A stretch of 64,000 nt of DNA, from the NCBI RefSeq assembly GCF_026213295.1, contig NC_079412.1, forward strand, positions 1,789,815-1,853,814. The letters run 5' to 3'. The stretch is from Gadus chalcogrammus (Eukaryota > Chordata > Actinopteri > Gadiformes > Gadidae). This document shows, piece by piece, positions 1-11,541 of the stretch. The position numbers and the translations under genes were made by a program. Under the pieces are notes generated by a model. The model was not told the DNA's origin and searched no databases. It saw nothing but the letters and a program-made list of their open reading frames with translations. Numbering within the stretch: position 1 is the first letter of the stretch; the number at the start of each line of letters is the position of its first letter.

Positions 1-397
1 CCTCATGCATGAGCCCCCGTTGTACTAAACACAGAACCAGACCGACAGCGTGATCCTCCACGTGTCGTCTCTCTACTACTCGATGCGGCTCTTGGTGGCT
101 CGTTTTCGTCATGTAAGGCTACCAGGTAGCAGAGAGCGCACTTTGGCCGAGTAGCTCCACCTAAATCTTTTCTTTCAACAGACCTTTCCCATCTTCCTTC
201 TTTGGTGGACTACATGCCCTCCCATGTGCTCACCATTGAGAAAATCATACGAGTTAGCCTGGCAGGATTGTGGCCACTAGGATCTCTGTGGCTGCAGAGT
301 GTGGTGCTGTTTCTGTAGTGAACGTTCATATGTAGACGAAACATGATGAATGCTTTATCGGCAACCCTGAAGAAAAGGACCCAAAAAGAGAGCGTAC

Positions 398-2024
398 CTC
401 TACATCCTGCTTGTTGGCCAGGACCAGCAGTGGGATTCCTTCCAAGGACTCGCTGGTGATCATTTTCTCTGGAAGATGCAGACAGAGCAGTGAAGTCAGG
501 GAGCTGCAAGACTCAACTGGGCCACAGTTCAGCATACAGGACGTGTGGGACCGTCCACGTTACGACTCAGAGACGCCAGACAGACCTTCCCAGAGCCGCC
601 TGCGATTTAACTTAAGGTCACGCGTACGCAAGCATGTCTGACCCCGAGTGTGTGTGAAGCATCGACCAAATCCAGAAGAATTTGCTCTATAAATTGAGAA
701 GATGTGGAAAGTAAATACGTCCAAATGATGTTTAGAAATTATAAAAATCCAGGTTCTGATTATGCATTTTATTCTTATGTCTGGCTGTCGGAAACAAAAC
801 ATAATACGACACTCCGTACCTGTTTATCCAATCAATGATAGGTTGACACAATAACCTCCACAGAGGAGGGATCCGTTGCTAACCTCTGGGGGTTGTTCTT
901 ATAAGATGTGTGCGCAAGTCAGCGACTGGCACAGTGAGATTGTACATCTTTGTGTGCGTGCTGCTGCAGTAGTGTAACTTTAATGCGTAGAGAGCAGGCA
1001 AAGTGCATACGTACCGAAGGCCTCTTTTGACTCTGAGAGGCGCTCTTCATCTGTTGAGTCGATGACATAGATGACCCCGTGGGACTCTGCGTAGTACTGA
1101 AGGATGAGCGTTTTAAAACGGGATTCAAGAGCAAAAAATTATTCAACCAAAGAAAATAGATATCAATATCCTTTGTTTTATTAACCTATTCTAAAAAGTA
1201 AGAAAATAAAGTGCTTGCACGATTAGTCATAAAAAGTGCTGTTTCACTTAAGCTCAAAAAATAAAATCCCATACATGATGATGTTAGTCATTTGATGACA
1301 ACAGTCCCTAGCAACATGTCAGTGCTGTCGACTCACTTTGTCCCACAGAGACTGCAGCTCCTCCTGACCTCCGAGGTCCCAGAACATAAGGCGAGCGTTG
1401 CCCACGTCGATGGTCCCGACTGGCGAGACACAAGGAACAGGGATTAAGGGTTTGGAGCGATGTCGTATCTAGCAAATAACTATTTAGGCAGACCCTTACT
1501 GTTCAGGCCGACTGTGGTGGTGATCTTAGACAAACTCATCCCCTTGTAGTTCTTGCTGAACTTTGTCTTGGTCTGCTCTAGAAAGGTCTGCCAGACAGAC
1601 AACAGGGAGAACAACAGGATGACTTGGACAGCGTTAAGAGGACAGAACAAGACAAAAAGGGACGTTATTATTATTGTTGTGGATTTACGAAGGTTTGATT
1701 AATCAGAATCTTGTTGTACAGTACGTAGTATAGTATGTATTGTAAGTACACAAGAGTACAATTCCTAGGCTTGGTTCCTCAACATCCACATAGCAGCAAG
1801 AATACAAGCTAAAGTAAAAAGAGAAACTAAGACAGTGGTAATAAGTAATGAAGTGTAGTAAAGTGTAGAGTGCAAGTGTAAAGTGTATGATTAACATGTC
1901 ACTGAGTAACGTGAACCACATATCGCCCTACCGTCTTTCCCGCGTTGTCCAGCCCCAGGATCAGTATGCAGTACTCGTCCTTCTGGAACATGTACTTGTA
2001 CAGTCCGGATAATAAAGTATACAT
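398..2024 (-). CDS. arfrp1: arfrp1, ADP-ribosylation factor related protein 1 (partial, 5' five coding exons)
   Basis: Small Arf-family GTPase of the trans-Golgi, which in known vertebrates recruits ARL1 and golgins. Five coding exons are visible: 1932-2024, 1500-1587, 1337-1419, 1015-1096 and 398-468, all with GT/AG junctions and compatible phases. They read MYTLLSGLYKYMFQ at the N-terminus, the P-loop GLDNAGKT, switch 1 TTVGLNIGT, the switch 2 motif WDLGGQEE, and the guanine-specificity motif NKQD. The tyrosine-rich N-terminus in place of a myristoylated glycine is characteristic of ARFRP1 and separates it from ARF and ARL proteins. The C-terminal exons after NKQDVE are not found between 1 and 397 and must lie beyond the left edge. 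The start is the ATG at 2024, matching the family N-terminus. No lesions are seen. Confidence 0.93.
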
Positions 2025-2303
2025 GTCGACAGAAAGTGTCAACAACCAGCGACTTGTGGCTAACTGAAGCTAACAGTTAGCCGGCTAACGTTAGCTAATT
2101 CTACTGACGCAAGGCCTAAAGGAGAGAGAGGGATGACGCTGGTCTCATGGTCAATACATAAATTATGAGTTAGGGCTAAGCGTTCCTATTCATTGCATAC
2201 AATACATTATTTTATTAGTTGTATCTAAATGAACTGTCCCGGTAACTGGTTGTTGCTACGTCGAGAAGGAACTACGGCATTCTGGGAAGTGTAGTGCATT
2301 ATA

Positions 2304-2395
2304 ATGACCAACGTCAATCATGTGGAGAAGAAGTGCGCATCATACTGCGCATCAAGCTGCGCATCACGCCGCACTTCGTTCTGCGCATCTACTAT
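2304..2395. repeat. short minisatellite, 12-13 bp CTGCGCATCA units
   Basis: About five imperfect copies of a 12-13 bp unit (ctgcgcatca with small variations) lie in tandem upstream of arfrp1. They create a Cys/Ser-rich open frame on the plus strand that is a by-product of the repeat. Confidence 0.6.
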
Positions 2396-2399
2396 TAAT

Positions 2400-3420
2400 T
2401 ATATAACAATAAACTTTCTTTATATAGCACTTTTCAAAACACAGTTACAAAGTTCTGAACAAATAAATGCACAATTAAAACAAAGCACAAAATACATGTG
2501 ATGTACGGACAATAATGAGCCATATGAAAAAAGGATAAAAGACAGGAATAAAAACAAAGGGAGGCTCAAATGAAATCTGTAAAAGCTCAGATAAAACTGG
2601 GTTTTGAGGAGAGATTTAAAAATGGGCAGTGACTCAGTCAACCTAATTTCCTCAGTCAAGTCTTTCCAGAGCTTCTTCGATGCCGTATGGAGAAAGCTCT
2701 GTCCCCTTTAGTTTTGAGTAGTGATGGGCATTTCGGCTCTTCTTAGGGAGCCGGATCATTTGGATCGGCTCCCAAATGGCTCTTCATATTACCACTTATA
2801 CCTTATATAATTCAGCCAAATGTAGCCCGTTTTGACTTATGATTTGTATAGGCCTATATATCACATACATTATTCAATGCATCCTATTATCATTCAAAAA
2901 TCTAGATTACATTTTCTAATTCAGCTGTTTGTTTTCATTGCATATGAGCGTAACGCGCATTCCCGCCCCTCGCTGCTTGCGGGTATGATCCTTTTCTATC
3001 CCCACTTTATTGGTTGCATGCATGCACGTGACAGTCAGTCACACACACGCATAGCACACACGCATAGCATGCACGGAGCACCCGTAGCGCAGAGATCTGC
3101 CTAGGCAAACTTTATAAAATAAAATAAAACAAACGGCTCGCGGTCGGGAGCCGACTCCCACCATTCACTTAAAAGAGCCTGCTCTTTGAACCGGCTCGTT
3201 CGCGACTGACCCATCACTAGTTTGGAGCCTAGACACTGGGAGGAACAGCAGTCTACTGCCTGAGGACCACAGACTACGAGACGGCACATGCAGGACTAAA
3301 AGCTCTGAGATATAAGCTGGGGCCAAGTCATGTAAAGCCTTAAAAGTAATAAATTAAATCTTAAAATCAATCCTAAAACTAACGGGAAGCCAATGTAGAG
3401 ACGGTAGAACAGGTGTGATC
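2400..3420. repeat. Interspersed repeat fragment interrupted by a hAT MITE
   Basis: The sequence around 2405-2718 and 3220-3420 has the look of a common teleost interspersed repeat (acacagttacaaagt motif; a 'gggaagccaatgtagaga' block). It appears to resume after the L2-like insertion at about 4590-4740, where the minus strand reads LDYCNSLFTCLNQKTL, a LINE reverse-transcriptase C-terminal motif. The family was not identified precisely. Confidence 0.5.
2719..3219. mobile_element. Non-autonomous hAT element (MITE)
   Basis: A 501-bp element with terminal inverted repeats starting TAGTGATGGGC on the left and ending GACCCATCACTA on the right. It is flanked by an 8-bp target duplication with one mismatch (gttttgag at 2711-2718, gtttggag at 3220-3227). 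The 8-bp duplication and TIR are typical of hAT. Subterminal regions carry the 'ggctc' / 'gagcc' motifs seen at both ends. No transposase is encoded. It is inserted in an older repeat. Confidence 0.82.
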
Positions 3421-4592
3421 CTGTTTGTTGATTTCAGCTCGGCATTTAACACCATCGCCCCAGCTCTCCTCCAAGACAAGCTAACACAGCTGAACGTGCC
3501 TTAGCCCACCTGCAGGTGGATCACTGACTTCCTGTCAGACAGGAAGCAGCGAGTGAGGCTGGGCAAGCTTGTCTCGGAGCCTCGGACCATCAGCACTGGA
3601 GCCCCCCAAGGCTGTGTGCTCTCTCCTTTACTTTTCTCCCTCTACACCAACAACTGCACCTCCAGCCACCCCTCTGTCAAACTCATAAAATTTGCGGATG
3701 ACACCACCCTCATTGGATTAATCTCAAATGGGGATGAGGCCGCCTACAGAAATGAAGTCGACAGTCTGGCTTTCTGGTGCAGCCAGAACCACCTGGAGCT
3801 GAATGCTTTAAAAACTGTAGAGATGGTAGCAGATTTCAGGAGGAGCCCAGCCCCAACCATCCCCCTCATCATGTGTGACTCCCCAGTTAACATGGTGGAG
3901 TCTTTCAGATTCCTGGGAACAGTCATGGCACAAGACCTAAGGTGGGCGGAGAACATCACCTCCAAAATCAAGAAGGCCCAGCAGAGGATGTTCTTCCTTC
4001 GACAGCTAAAGAGATTCAACATGCCGAAGAAAGTGATGGTGGAATTCTACACAGCCATCATTGAATCCATCCTCACCTCTTCAATAATCATCTGGTTCGC
4101 TGCCTCTACTGCAAAGGATAAAAGCCGACTGCAGCGGATCATTCGGTCAGCCGAGAAGGTAATCGGCTGCGACCTGCCGTCTCTTCTAGACCTGTTTCAC
4201 TTAAGGACCAGCAAGAGAGCCGGGAAGATCATCGCTGATCCTTCTCATCCCGGTCACCACCTATTTCTGTGTCTCCCATCCGGCAGAAGGTTCCGGGCTA
4301 TTAAGACCAAAACCTCTCGCCACTTGAACAGTTTTTTCCCCACGGCAGTTGGGCTCACAAACAAGCCCCCTGCATCACAATGACTCTGGGTTTACGTACT
4401 CAAACTAACTTGCCCTTCTATGCCCAATTATTTATTATTATTTATTATTATCTTAAAAAACATTTGTCCTTTGTTCTTGTTTATGTTTTTTTGTTGTTAT
4501 GTTATGTCTCATGTCTTATGTACCAACCACACCAAGTCAATTTCCTGTATGTGTGAATATACTTGGCCATTAAAAGAATTCTGATTCTGATA
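3421..4592 (+). mobile_element. 5'-truncated L2-like LINE with reverse transcriptase fragment
   Basis: Non-LTR retrotransposon, plus strand, 5' truncated. The 3' end carries the short terminal iteration attctgattctgat (4578-4591) typical of L2-type LINEs. The flanking repeat appears to continue on both sides, so this is a clean insertion into it. Confidence 0.78.
3553..4383 (+). pseudogene. LINE reverse transcriptase C-terminal fragment (276 residues open)
   Basis: An open frame covering the C-terminal half of a LINE reverse transcriptase. It shows the GAPQGCVLSPLLFSLYTN block, the catalytic FADDT box, and the thumb / post-RT region ending in LPSGRRFRAIKTKTSRHLNSFF, which is common to fish L2-type elements. 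The upstream stretch at 3430-3550 still encodes the FSSAFNTI-type motif, with stops. No endonuclease domain is present, so it is a dead fragment. Confidence 0.85.
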
Positions 4593-5002
4593 TGGTCATA
4601 TTTTCTAGATCTTACTAAAAGCCTGGCAGCTGAGTTTTGAACAGTCTGTAGCCGTTTGAGTGTTTTCTGGTTCAAGCAGGTAAAAAGGCTGTTACAATAA
4701 TCAAGAAAGCAGTAACAAAGTTTCTGCATCATACAATTTATCGAATTTTAGAAATATTGCGGAGTTGGTAAAAACAAGATTGTACGATCTTGGTGATGTG
4801 TTGCTCAAAACATAAATTACTGTCAAACAGGATTCCAAGGCTGCTTTAATAGCCTAATATCAATTAATAGACTAAAGTGAAACTCAACACCCATCTAACA
4901 ATTGCATTACGATACATTATAGATTACAATAATATACCACCTGATATATTCTCGCTCACTTTCAACCATTGCAAGAAGTTCTAATAACTGATTCATCTGA
5001 TA

Positions 5003-5035
5003 AGTATGGATAGAATACGATATTCTATCCATACT
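5003..5035. repeat. Perfect 15-bp inverted repeat
   Basis: Arms agtatggatagaata and tattctatccatact are separated by three bases. The stretch is AT-rich and non-coding. It could be a fold-back or a relic of element ends. Confidence 0.6.
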
Positions 5036-5172
5036 GGAACATATTAAGTGCAGTCCTTGATCAGTGCAAAAACATCACATTGAGGTAGTACGTATAAATA
5101 AATAAATAAAAACTATAATCAACCAAGTACACTAATAAACACATAAGACATACCCACACCAAAAATTCACAT

Positions 5173-6826
5173 TTACAAATGTGATACACAACACAACTGG
5201 ATGACCGTCTTCTTCCTCCTATAATCCACAACGAGCTCCTTGGTCTTTGTTGCATTGAGGAGCAAGTTGTTAGCACTGCACCACCCCACCAAACGTTCCA
5301 CCTCGTCTCTGTAGGCGGTCTCCTCCCCCCTTGAGATGAGGCCCACTACTGTGGTGTCATCTGCGAATTTGACGAAGGTGTTGCTGTGGTGGGCGGGAGT
5401 GCAGTCGTGGGTGTAGAGGGTATAGAGCAGGGGACTTAGCACACAGCCCTGTGGGGAGCCAGTGCTGAGGCTGAGGGTGGTGGAGGTGTGGGGGCCCACT
5501 CTTACCCTCTGAATGCGGTCCGTTAAAAAGTCCTTAATCCAAAGGTAGGTTGAGTGTGGTATTTCAATATCAGACAGTTTGAGCACCAGTCTGTGGGGGA
5601 GAATCGTATTAAAAGCAGAGCTAAAGTCCATGAAGAGCAGCATGGAGGGCTGTGGCCACAGCGTCCTCAGTAGATCTATTAGCCCTGTAAGCGAACTGAT
5701 GTGGATCAAAGGTGGGGGGGATGAATGACATGATGTGACTACGAACCAGTTTTTCAAAGCACTTAATCATCACAGGGGTGAGTGCTACTGGCCGGTTGTA
5801 GGAGCCTAAATGCCTATTTGCTTTATTTAAGTTCATATTTTATAATGACGTTTGGATGTACATAAAGGAAATAATATAATAGTTAATTGCGTTAATTTTG
5901 AATAGGCCTACATAGAATTTTATTTTGCAATTCACTTGCAAGATTTTTGTTGTATGCGCACATGTAGTTACTTTGTTCGAAGTGTGACAGGAACTTAATT
6001 GTTTTAACTACCGGTGACAGACTGTCAGGATAACAAGCGTGGAGCCAAACAGTTTTTTGACCTCTCTCACTCTTTCTCTCTCTCGTTCTCTTACCTCTAA
6101 TCATAACCTCATTGTGGAAAATGATTTTTTGTATTTTGCGTTGGACAAGTAAACCCTTTAAACATAAAAAGGAGCGTCAAGCTGAAGCTTTACATTAGAC
6201 CTATTGATCCTACACCGGTAGTCGTTGAGGGTGGTGATATTTGTTTTTTTGAGCAGGGGGACAATGGTGGAGGACCTCAAGCAGGATGGGACAGTGGACT
6301 GGGAGAGTGACTGGTTAAAGATCTTAGTAAAGACCCCCACCAGCTGGTCCGCACAGTCCTTCAGCAAATGTCCACAGACGCCGTCGGGTCCAGCTGCCTT
6401 CCGCTGGTTGACAGCCCGCACTGTACGCCTCACCTCGTTTTCCTCTACCGTGAGGATGATGTCGCTGTTGGCTGCTGGCTGTAGCGTTGCTGCATCTGGT
6501 GGCTTTGCCTCGAAACGGGCGAAGAAGTGGTTCAGCTCCTCCGTCAGCGAGACGTCACCTTCAGCAGCCCCTGGGTTGGTCTTGTAGTTGGTAATGTTCT
6601 GGATTCCCTGCCACAACCTGCCTGGTGGTGTTGCTGTCCAGGTGGTCCTCGATCCTCCTCCTGTAGTCCGACTTCGCCCTCCAGATGCCCCTCTTGAGAC
6701 TGGAGCGTGCTGCGCTGTACAGAGCCCCATCACCTGATCTGAAGGTGGTGTTACTCTCCTTTAGCAGCTGCTGGACCTCCCTGGTCATCCAGGGCTTCTG
6801 GTTGGGATAGACACAAATCAGCATTG
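5173..6826 (-). mobile_element. L2-like LINE (minus strand), split by a solo LTR
   Basis: Minus-strand LINE open-frame fragments. 6824-6220 encodes the linker upstream of the RT (PNQKPWMTREVQ, then RKAAGPDGVCG and the start NDYR). 5797-5173 continues the RT (PVALTPVMIKCFEKLV, FSSAFNTI, STGSPQGCVLSPLL, FADDTTVVGL). The NDYR/PVALT join is broken exactly at the 418-bp insertion 5797-6214. Frameshifts are present between fragments. It is 5' truncated at about 6826, where it meets a different LINE. Confidence 0.8.
5797..6214 (-). mobile_element. Solo LTR inserted in the L2-like LINE
   Basis: A 418-bp insertion begins TGTAGGA and ends TCCTACA, and is flanked by a perfect 5-bp duplication ccggt (5792-5796 and 6215-6219). 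TG...CA ends with a 5-bp duplication are the signature of an LTR-retroelement solo LTR. The minus strand carries AATAAA near its 3' end, which suggests minus orientation. No internal retroviral genes are present, so LTR-LTR recombination is inferred. Confidence 0.75.
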
Positions 6827-6883
6827 TCCTTCTTCAGAGTTGGTTTGATGACTGCTTTCTTCATGTCAGATGGTAAAGTTCCG

Positions 6884-8144
6884 GGGCCTCATGTACTAAG
6901 GTTGCGTACGCACAAAAACGTGGCGTACGTCCTTTTCCACGCTCACGTTCAGATGTACAAAACGTGAAATGACCGTAAAAATGTGCGGTCCCCACGCCAG
7001 CTCCAGAGCTGTCGTACGCAAGTTTCTACAGCTATTGTTCCTTTGGCGACACTTAGAGGTGACGCTGGGAAACTGGGAAAAAAGGTGAAAACAATGACTC
7101 AGAGTGATTTGCACATCAGAGACACACTAATGAACAATTAACACACCTTGCAATTATATGGGTGGCTATAAAAGCATGCGCAATGGATGAAGAAAATTGT
7201 TTTAAAAATGGCTGCGTTAGCGTTGTTGGAGGACATCGCAAATGGTCAAATCCGAAGGGCGCTGGAGACGCCGGGGCCGACGGAGGAGACGCCGGGGCCG
7301 ACGGAGCAATCCGTGCCCTCTCCTTGCTTGTCTATTCAAAAATAAAAAATTTAAGTTAATAAACACCAGTCAAAGTCTTTAATATCCTGGCATCTTTACG
7401 CACGACTTATGTGTATTGCAAGCAGCCAATTGTATGACCAGTATAATTACAGCATTTATGACTTCAGCATATTTACCTTGGGGATGATCGGCGTCCCCTT
7501 CATGGGCTCCCACCACTCCGGTGAGAGCTGTGTCACCGATCAAAGCGGCCACTCTCAAATCGAAGGGGGAGAGTTCCCCCACTCCCGTCCCCCCACCTGT
7601 TGCGGTCACGCTTCGGCGGTGGGCAGAAACCCTCCGCTTCACCTCCACCTTGAGGTCTGACCACTTTTTTTTAATTTCAGAGTGTGTGCGCTGCTGAGAC
7701 CCCACTGCATTGACGGCCTCGCAAACACACTCCCACTAACTTCTCTTTTGTTTTGCATTTATCCCTGTTGACAGGGTTCCAATAGCATATGCTTGCGCAT
7801 TTCTACCTCGTGGAGCAAAATCTCGAGCTCAGACTCCGTGAAGTTTCGTTTTTTGCCTCTGTTCATGGTGCCAGGTGATCGGATTAAGAGGTGAATCTCA
7901 GGTCCAGAGGCCTATTTAAATGAAATTGCATATTTAAATGAGGGCGTGGACAGGGAGGAGTTTGGCACCTCGGCATGTGCGCTCAATTCCACGTTGATCG
8001 AGATGTACAAAAGAAACGTGCTTGGATCCATGCGTTCGCACACTTTGATACATCTGAATTTATTTGTGCGTAAGACAGTTTCTGGGTTTTGGCGTACGCC
8101 AAGTTTCAGTATGAAATCCACGCAAGTCTTAGTACATGAGGCCC
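6884..8144 (-). mobile_element. Decayed PIF/Harbinger-type element
   Basis: A 1,261-bp element bounded by inverted repeats GGGCCTCATGTACTAAG and CTTAGTACATGAGGCCC. It is flanked by CCG (6881-6883) and CTG (8145-8147), a 3-bp CNG-type target duplication with one change. Subterminal GCGTACGC motifs recur near both ends. Inside is a Myb/SANT-like gene but no visible DDE transposase, so it is an internally deleted or partial copy. Confidence 0.75.
7379..7866 (-). pseudogene. Myb/SANT-like DNA-binding protein of Harbinger element
   Basis: From an ATG at 7866 the minus strand reads MNRGKKRNFTESELEILLHE, a Myb/SANT-like start of the kind that accompanies PIF/Harbinger transposases. A frameshift near 7790 and an in-frame stop follow. 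The domain then resumes as AVNAVGSQQRTHSEIKKKW and continues with a linker (to about 7480). The third helix region with KKKWSDLK is intact. The product would not be functional. Confidence 0.72.
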
Positions 8145-8473
8145 CTGGTGTTTAACGAGGAGTTGATGATGTGGAGTAGAACAGGCGTCAGCTCTTTTAC
8201 ACAGTCTTTAAGAAAGATTCATTAATAGTGGAAAGCAGCAAAATCACCTCTGAATTCATAGGAGAGCCTCACACAGCGCAACAGAGTTTGGGGCCAAGGC
8301 GTTCTGACGTCCGACTAATGTTTAGATTAACTGCGGATGATGACCACATACTTAAAGGAATGTATGGCTGACCGTCCTTACCATATAAGGAGACCTTATG
8401 TGTGCATGCGGAGGGCGGTCATACCATATGGTAAACAGTTTAATTAGAATAAAAAAGACTGGGATCGGATGAC

Positions 8474-9038
8474 CCGGTGTAAGTTCCATATTGGCTCGGC
8501 TACCAGATCGGCTCGGGGTCCGTCGTCTGCTGATTACGTCACACAATACGCTATCTACAGCAATAAGGTCTTTTATGGCTTAAATTAAAGAGCCTGTAAT
8601 GATCTTTCATTTTGAACATAGACCATTCCCAACCTATTTGTATGGATAGTTTTCTTCTAAAAACAAAACATCCCTCGGAATCATCTTGGCTGTTAAAATA
8701 AGCCGTCCGTGTTGCCAGATTGGGCACATTTTCAGCCTGATTTGGCTACTTTGAATCACGTTAGGCTGGAAAAACGGGATATATGCCCAATCTGGCGTCC
8801 CAATCACAAACCGAAACTAGACAGACCTACTCGCGCTCACACATGTGCTCGCTGTGGTTGCTATGACGACAGCCAGAGCTACAGCACAAAACAGCCAATC
8901 ACAACTGTCCCTTAGCAGCCAATCACAATGTAGCCTACGCCCATTCAAGCGTACAGCCAATGATATAGTGTAACGTAATCAGCAGACGACGGACCCCGAG
9001 CCGATCTGGTAGCCGAGCCAATGTGGTACTTACACCGG
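8474..9038. mobile_element. Non-autonomous DNA transposon with ~70-bp terminal inverted repeats
   Basis: 8474-8543 and 8970-9038 are long inverted repeats of each other, starting CCGGTGTAAGT and including GGCTCGGCTACCAGATCGGC and the block gggtccgtcgtctgctgatt, with a handful of mismatches. The 565-bp element has no coding capacity. I could not define a convincing target-site duplication, so the superfamily is unassigned. Confidence 0.7.
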
Positions 9039-9039
9039 C

Positions 9040-10380
9040 AGTGTCTTTGCAAACCTCACTCGGCTTTGTTGTTGCTTGTTTGCAGGTAACAATAAAGTCT
9101 CTTGTTAATACTCGATCCGAACTCTTCGATTCCTCTTGCTCTCTTAGTTAATTGAAGTGATAGAATTCGGTTATTTTCTACGACATAATAGGCGTCAGGA
9201 ACAGGATGGAAGATCAGAGACACGGCAGCTGCTGGGCTGCAGGACGGGGTGCGAGCGATTGGACCAATTGATGGTGAATTTCTTATTCCGATGTTGGCAT
9301 TTTGAGAAAACAAGCTTCTTGTTATTTTGAGGAAATAAATTTCTTGTTTGAGGTTCCGCTTGAGGTGATTTTTAATCCTGATCTTGGCATTTTGAGAAGT
9401 TGATTGTTTAATGTTCTGGTCGGGTAATTATGTGTTCAACAATTATTTTGAGAAAATAAGCTTCTTGTTTAAAGTGCCGTTTGAATTAATTTCATGTACC
9501 AATCGTGGGCCAATTGAGCTGCAGATCTTGGATCAAATGAGATGGTGAATTTGCAATTCTGATCTAGGCACTGTGAGACAATAGGTTTCTTGTTTGAAGT
9601 GCTGGTTGAGTAATTATATGTTCGACCATTCAAATTTTAAGCAAAAGGCCAGCTTCAACGCTCGGTCAACCTTTTATTTGTAATTAAAGACGAGTTAGTG
9701 ACTAGTTTCACTCAGCATCTTGTCCAACAAATTTGGCCATTTTAAGATACGCTATAAAATATAAATGGTTTTCTTTCTGTATTCAAGCCGCGATAGGATT
9801 AAGTAACCTCGGAGACTTGTACGGCCATTTTTCTTTTAGTCTATTATTCTTTCATAAATAAATTAGACCGACAGATAATTGATTTGTTTGAAGTACATGT
9901 GTAAACCTTCCTAGATTTAAACACAATCAGCAGCGTTGACTCAAACTGTGACCAGAGAGGAGCAGAGGGTGGGGGCCTAAGAGCAGAGCAGGATTAAAAA
10001 TAGCCCAGCAGGGACCCACATTGCAATCGTAGAGAGAGAGCAGCGCTGGGGAGGACTGCACATTCAAAGCGGCAGAAATAAAATTCAACTAACGAGTAGA
10101 ATAAACTCAAATAAATTGGATGAATAATAGTGTTTTTACACCAAAAAGTTTAATATGGCACCAACAGCAGTAGACATTTTGAGTAGAGACCATCCATTGC
10201 TCAAAGATGAGATAAAAAAGATCTCTGAGAAATGGGAGAAGAGGACGGCTAAATCAGGCACAATATGGCCCATGGGAGGGACTTTTGATGCAATAATGTG
10301 TAGGGACATAGAGGTAATAATAAGGAATTACAAAGCTAACAGAAGCGGAAAGAAGGCCTGAGAGAAAAGGGACAGGGAGG
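9040..10380 (+). other. Unidentified repeat block; possible LTR/leader with short ORF
   Basis: 9090-9200 contains an AATAAA followed by a short T-rich stretch reminiscent of an LTR R-U5. 9285-9620 holds four degenerate copies of an 80-110-bp unit (ttggcattttgagaaaaca ... cttcttgtttgaagtg). A 68-residue frame beginning MAPTAVDILSRDHPLL at 10155 is preceded by a purine-rich leader and could be the start of a gag-like protein. No reverse transcriptase follows and no second LTR is seen. A retroelement origin is a guess. Confidence 0.3.
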
Positions 10381-10429
10381 AGTTAGTACTAGCTTTGTTC
10401 CAAGAGGAGGGAGCAACCCATTCTCACTC

Positions 10430-10910
10430 CGAGCGCGTCGATTTTTTGACGAAAGGTCAGTGACTTTGGCTTCAGTTTCTGACGCAAAAGGGTACCCTTG
10501 TGCTTATTTTTTTGACGCATGGGGTTTTCAACTCGTTACAATGTAACCCCTTCACGGGGGACCCGATGGCTGCACATAGAGACGCTATGACCATTCATCC
10601 CATTGGCTAACGGAGGACCTTGCGCCTCTTTTTTCGACGCAGGGGGTTTTCCACTCATTACAATGTAATCCCTCCACGGCAATATATGAAGCTATGAGCA
10701 TTCATCCCATTGGCTAACGGAAGAGCCGATGGCTGCCCATAGAGACGCTATGAGCATTCATCCCATTGGCTAACGGAGGACCTTGTGCTTCTTTTTTCGA
10801 CGCAGGGGGTTTTCCACTCATTACAATGTAATCACTCCACAGCAATATATGAAGCTATGGCTAACTCATCCCATTGGCTAACGGAAGACCCGATGGCTGC
10901 ACATTTACGG
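10430..10910. repeat. Local tandem duplication (units ~120-165 bp)
   Basis: Three imperfect copies of a unit containing 'gacgcagggggttttccactcattacaatgtaa' type sequence (starts near 10514, 10636 and 10799), alternating with 'cattcatcccattggctaacgga' blocks. The region is non-coding. Copies 2 and 3 are closest to each other. Confidence 0.7.
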
Positions 10911-11394
10911 CGATTTTACAGTGAAATCTGTGACATTCCTCAACACAACTACACCAACATGTCCTTGTTAATTACACAACATGTATGGGTTAACGCTATG
11001 GGCATCAGTTGTCCTGTTTTGTGCTTTGATTGAGAGAAACAATCGTTTTTTTGATCAGTGTTGGGTAGCTGAGGTCGTTGCTATAGAGACCACGTCCGTC
11101 CGCTTTTTTTGACAACTGTCAGAGCAACCCTTTCTCATCAAAATTACGTTCCCAGAGAACTATTCGGCATTCTCAATTACGTTTGTCCAAAAAACGTAAT
11201 TTGTCTGTGATTCTGTTTTATTGAACATATCGTAAATATGAATTCGTTCCCAGCCTATTTTTTGCCATTTATTTACTGTGTTACTATGGCAGAATAAAGA
11301 ATAAATTCATGCATTATCATTCAACTTGAACATGTGTTTTTACAGTATAGAGTGGTGGAGGGATGACGCATGTTGGCCAACCCTGGGTTCCCTC

Positions 11395-11538
11395 GACAAA
11401 AAGCCAACGGGTTTTTTTTGGATTATTGCAGGAAAATTTGCATCTTTGAAGCACCTCCTCAAAAACGGAAAATAAATTAATGAATAAAAATGACGTGCTC
11501 CAAACAACGAAATGTAAACCAATGCATTCTGAATGGCA
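11395..11538 (-). repeat. Interspersed repeat copy, inverted relative to 17255-17355
   Basis: The minus strand reads cattcagaatgcattggttt, then gaggaggtgcttcaa and tgcaataatccaaaa. The same sequence is found on the plus strand at 17270-17352. The two copies lie on opposite strands on either side of the gypsy element. The family is not identified. Confidence 0.65.
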
Positions 11539-11541
11539 GTG

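Larger units (their letters stand above)
6830..8297 (-). mobile_element. Second LINE fragment, interrupted by a Harbinger element
   Basis: Minus-strand coding pieces lie on each side of the 6884-8144 insertion. 8240-8148 reads FLKDCVKELTPVLLHIINSSLNT, and 6883-6830 continues as TLPSDMKKAVIKPTLKKDN. The two halves join in frame when the insertion and one copy of its 3-bp target duplication are removed. This is a LINE RT N-terminal region distinct from the neighbouring L2-like copy. Confidence 0.68.

Noticed and set aside
1..397. C-terminal exons of arfrp1
   Set aside because: No minus-strand segment matches the expected region after NKQDVE; those exons must be off the left edge.
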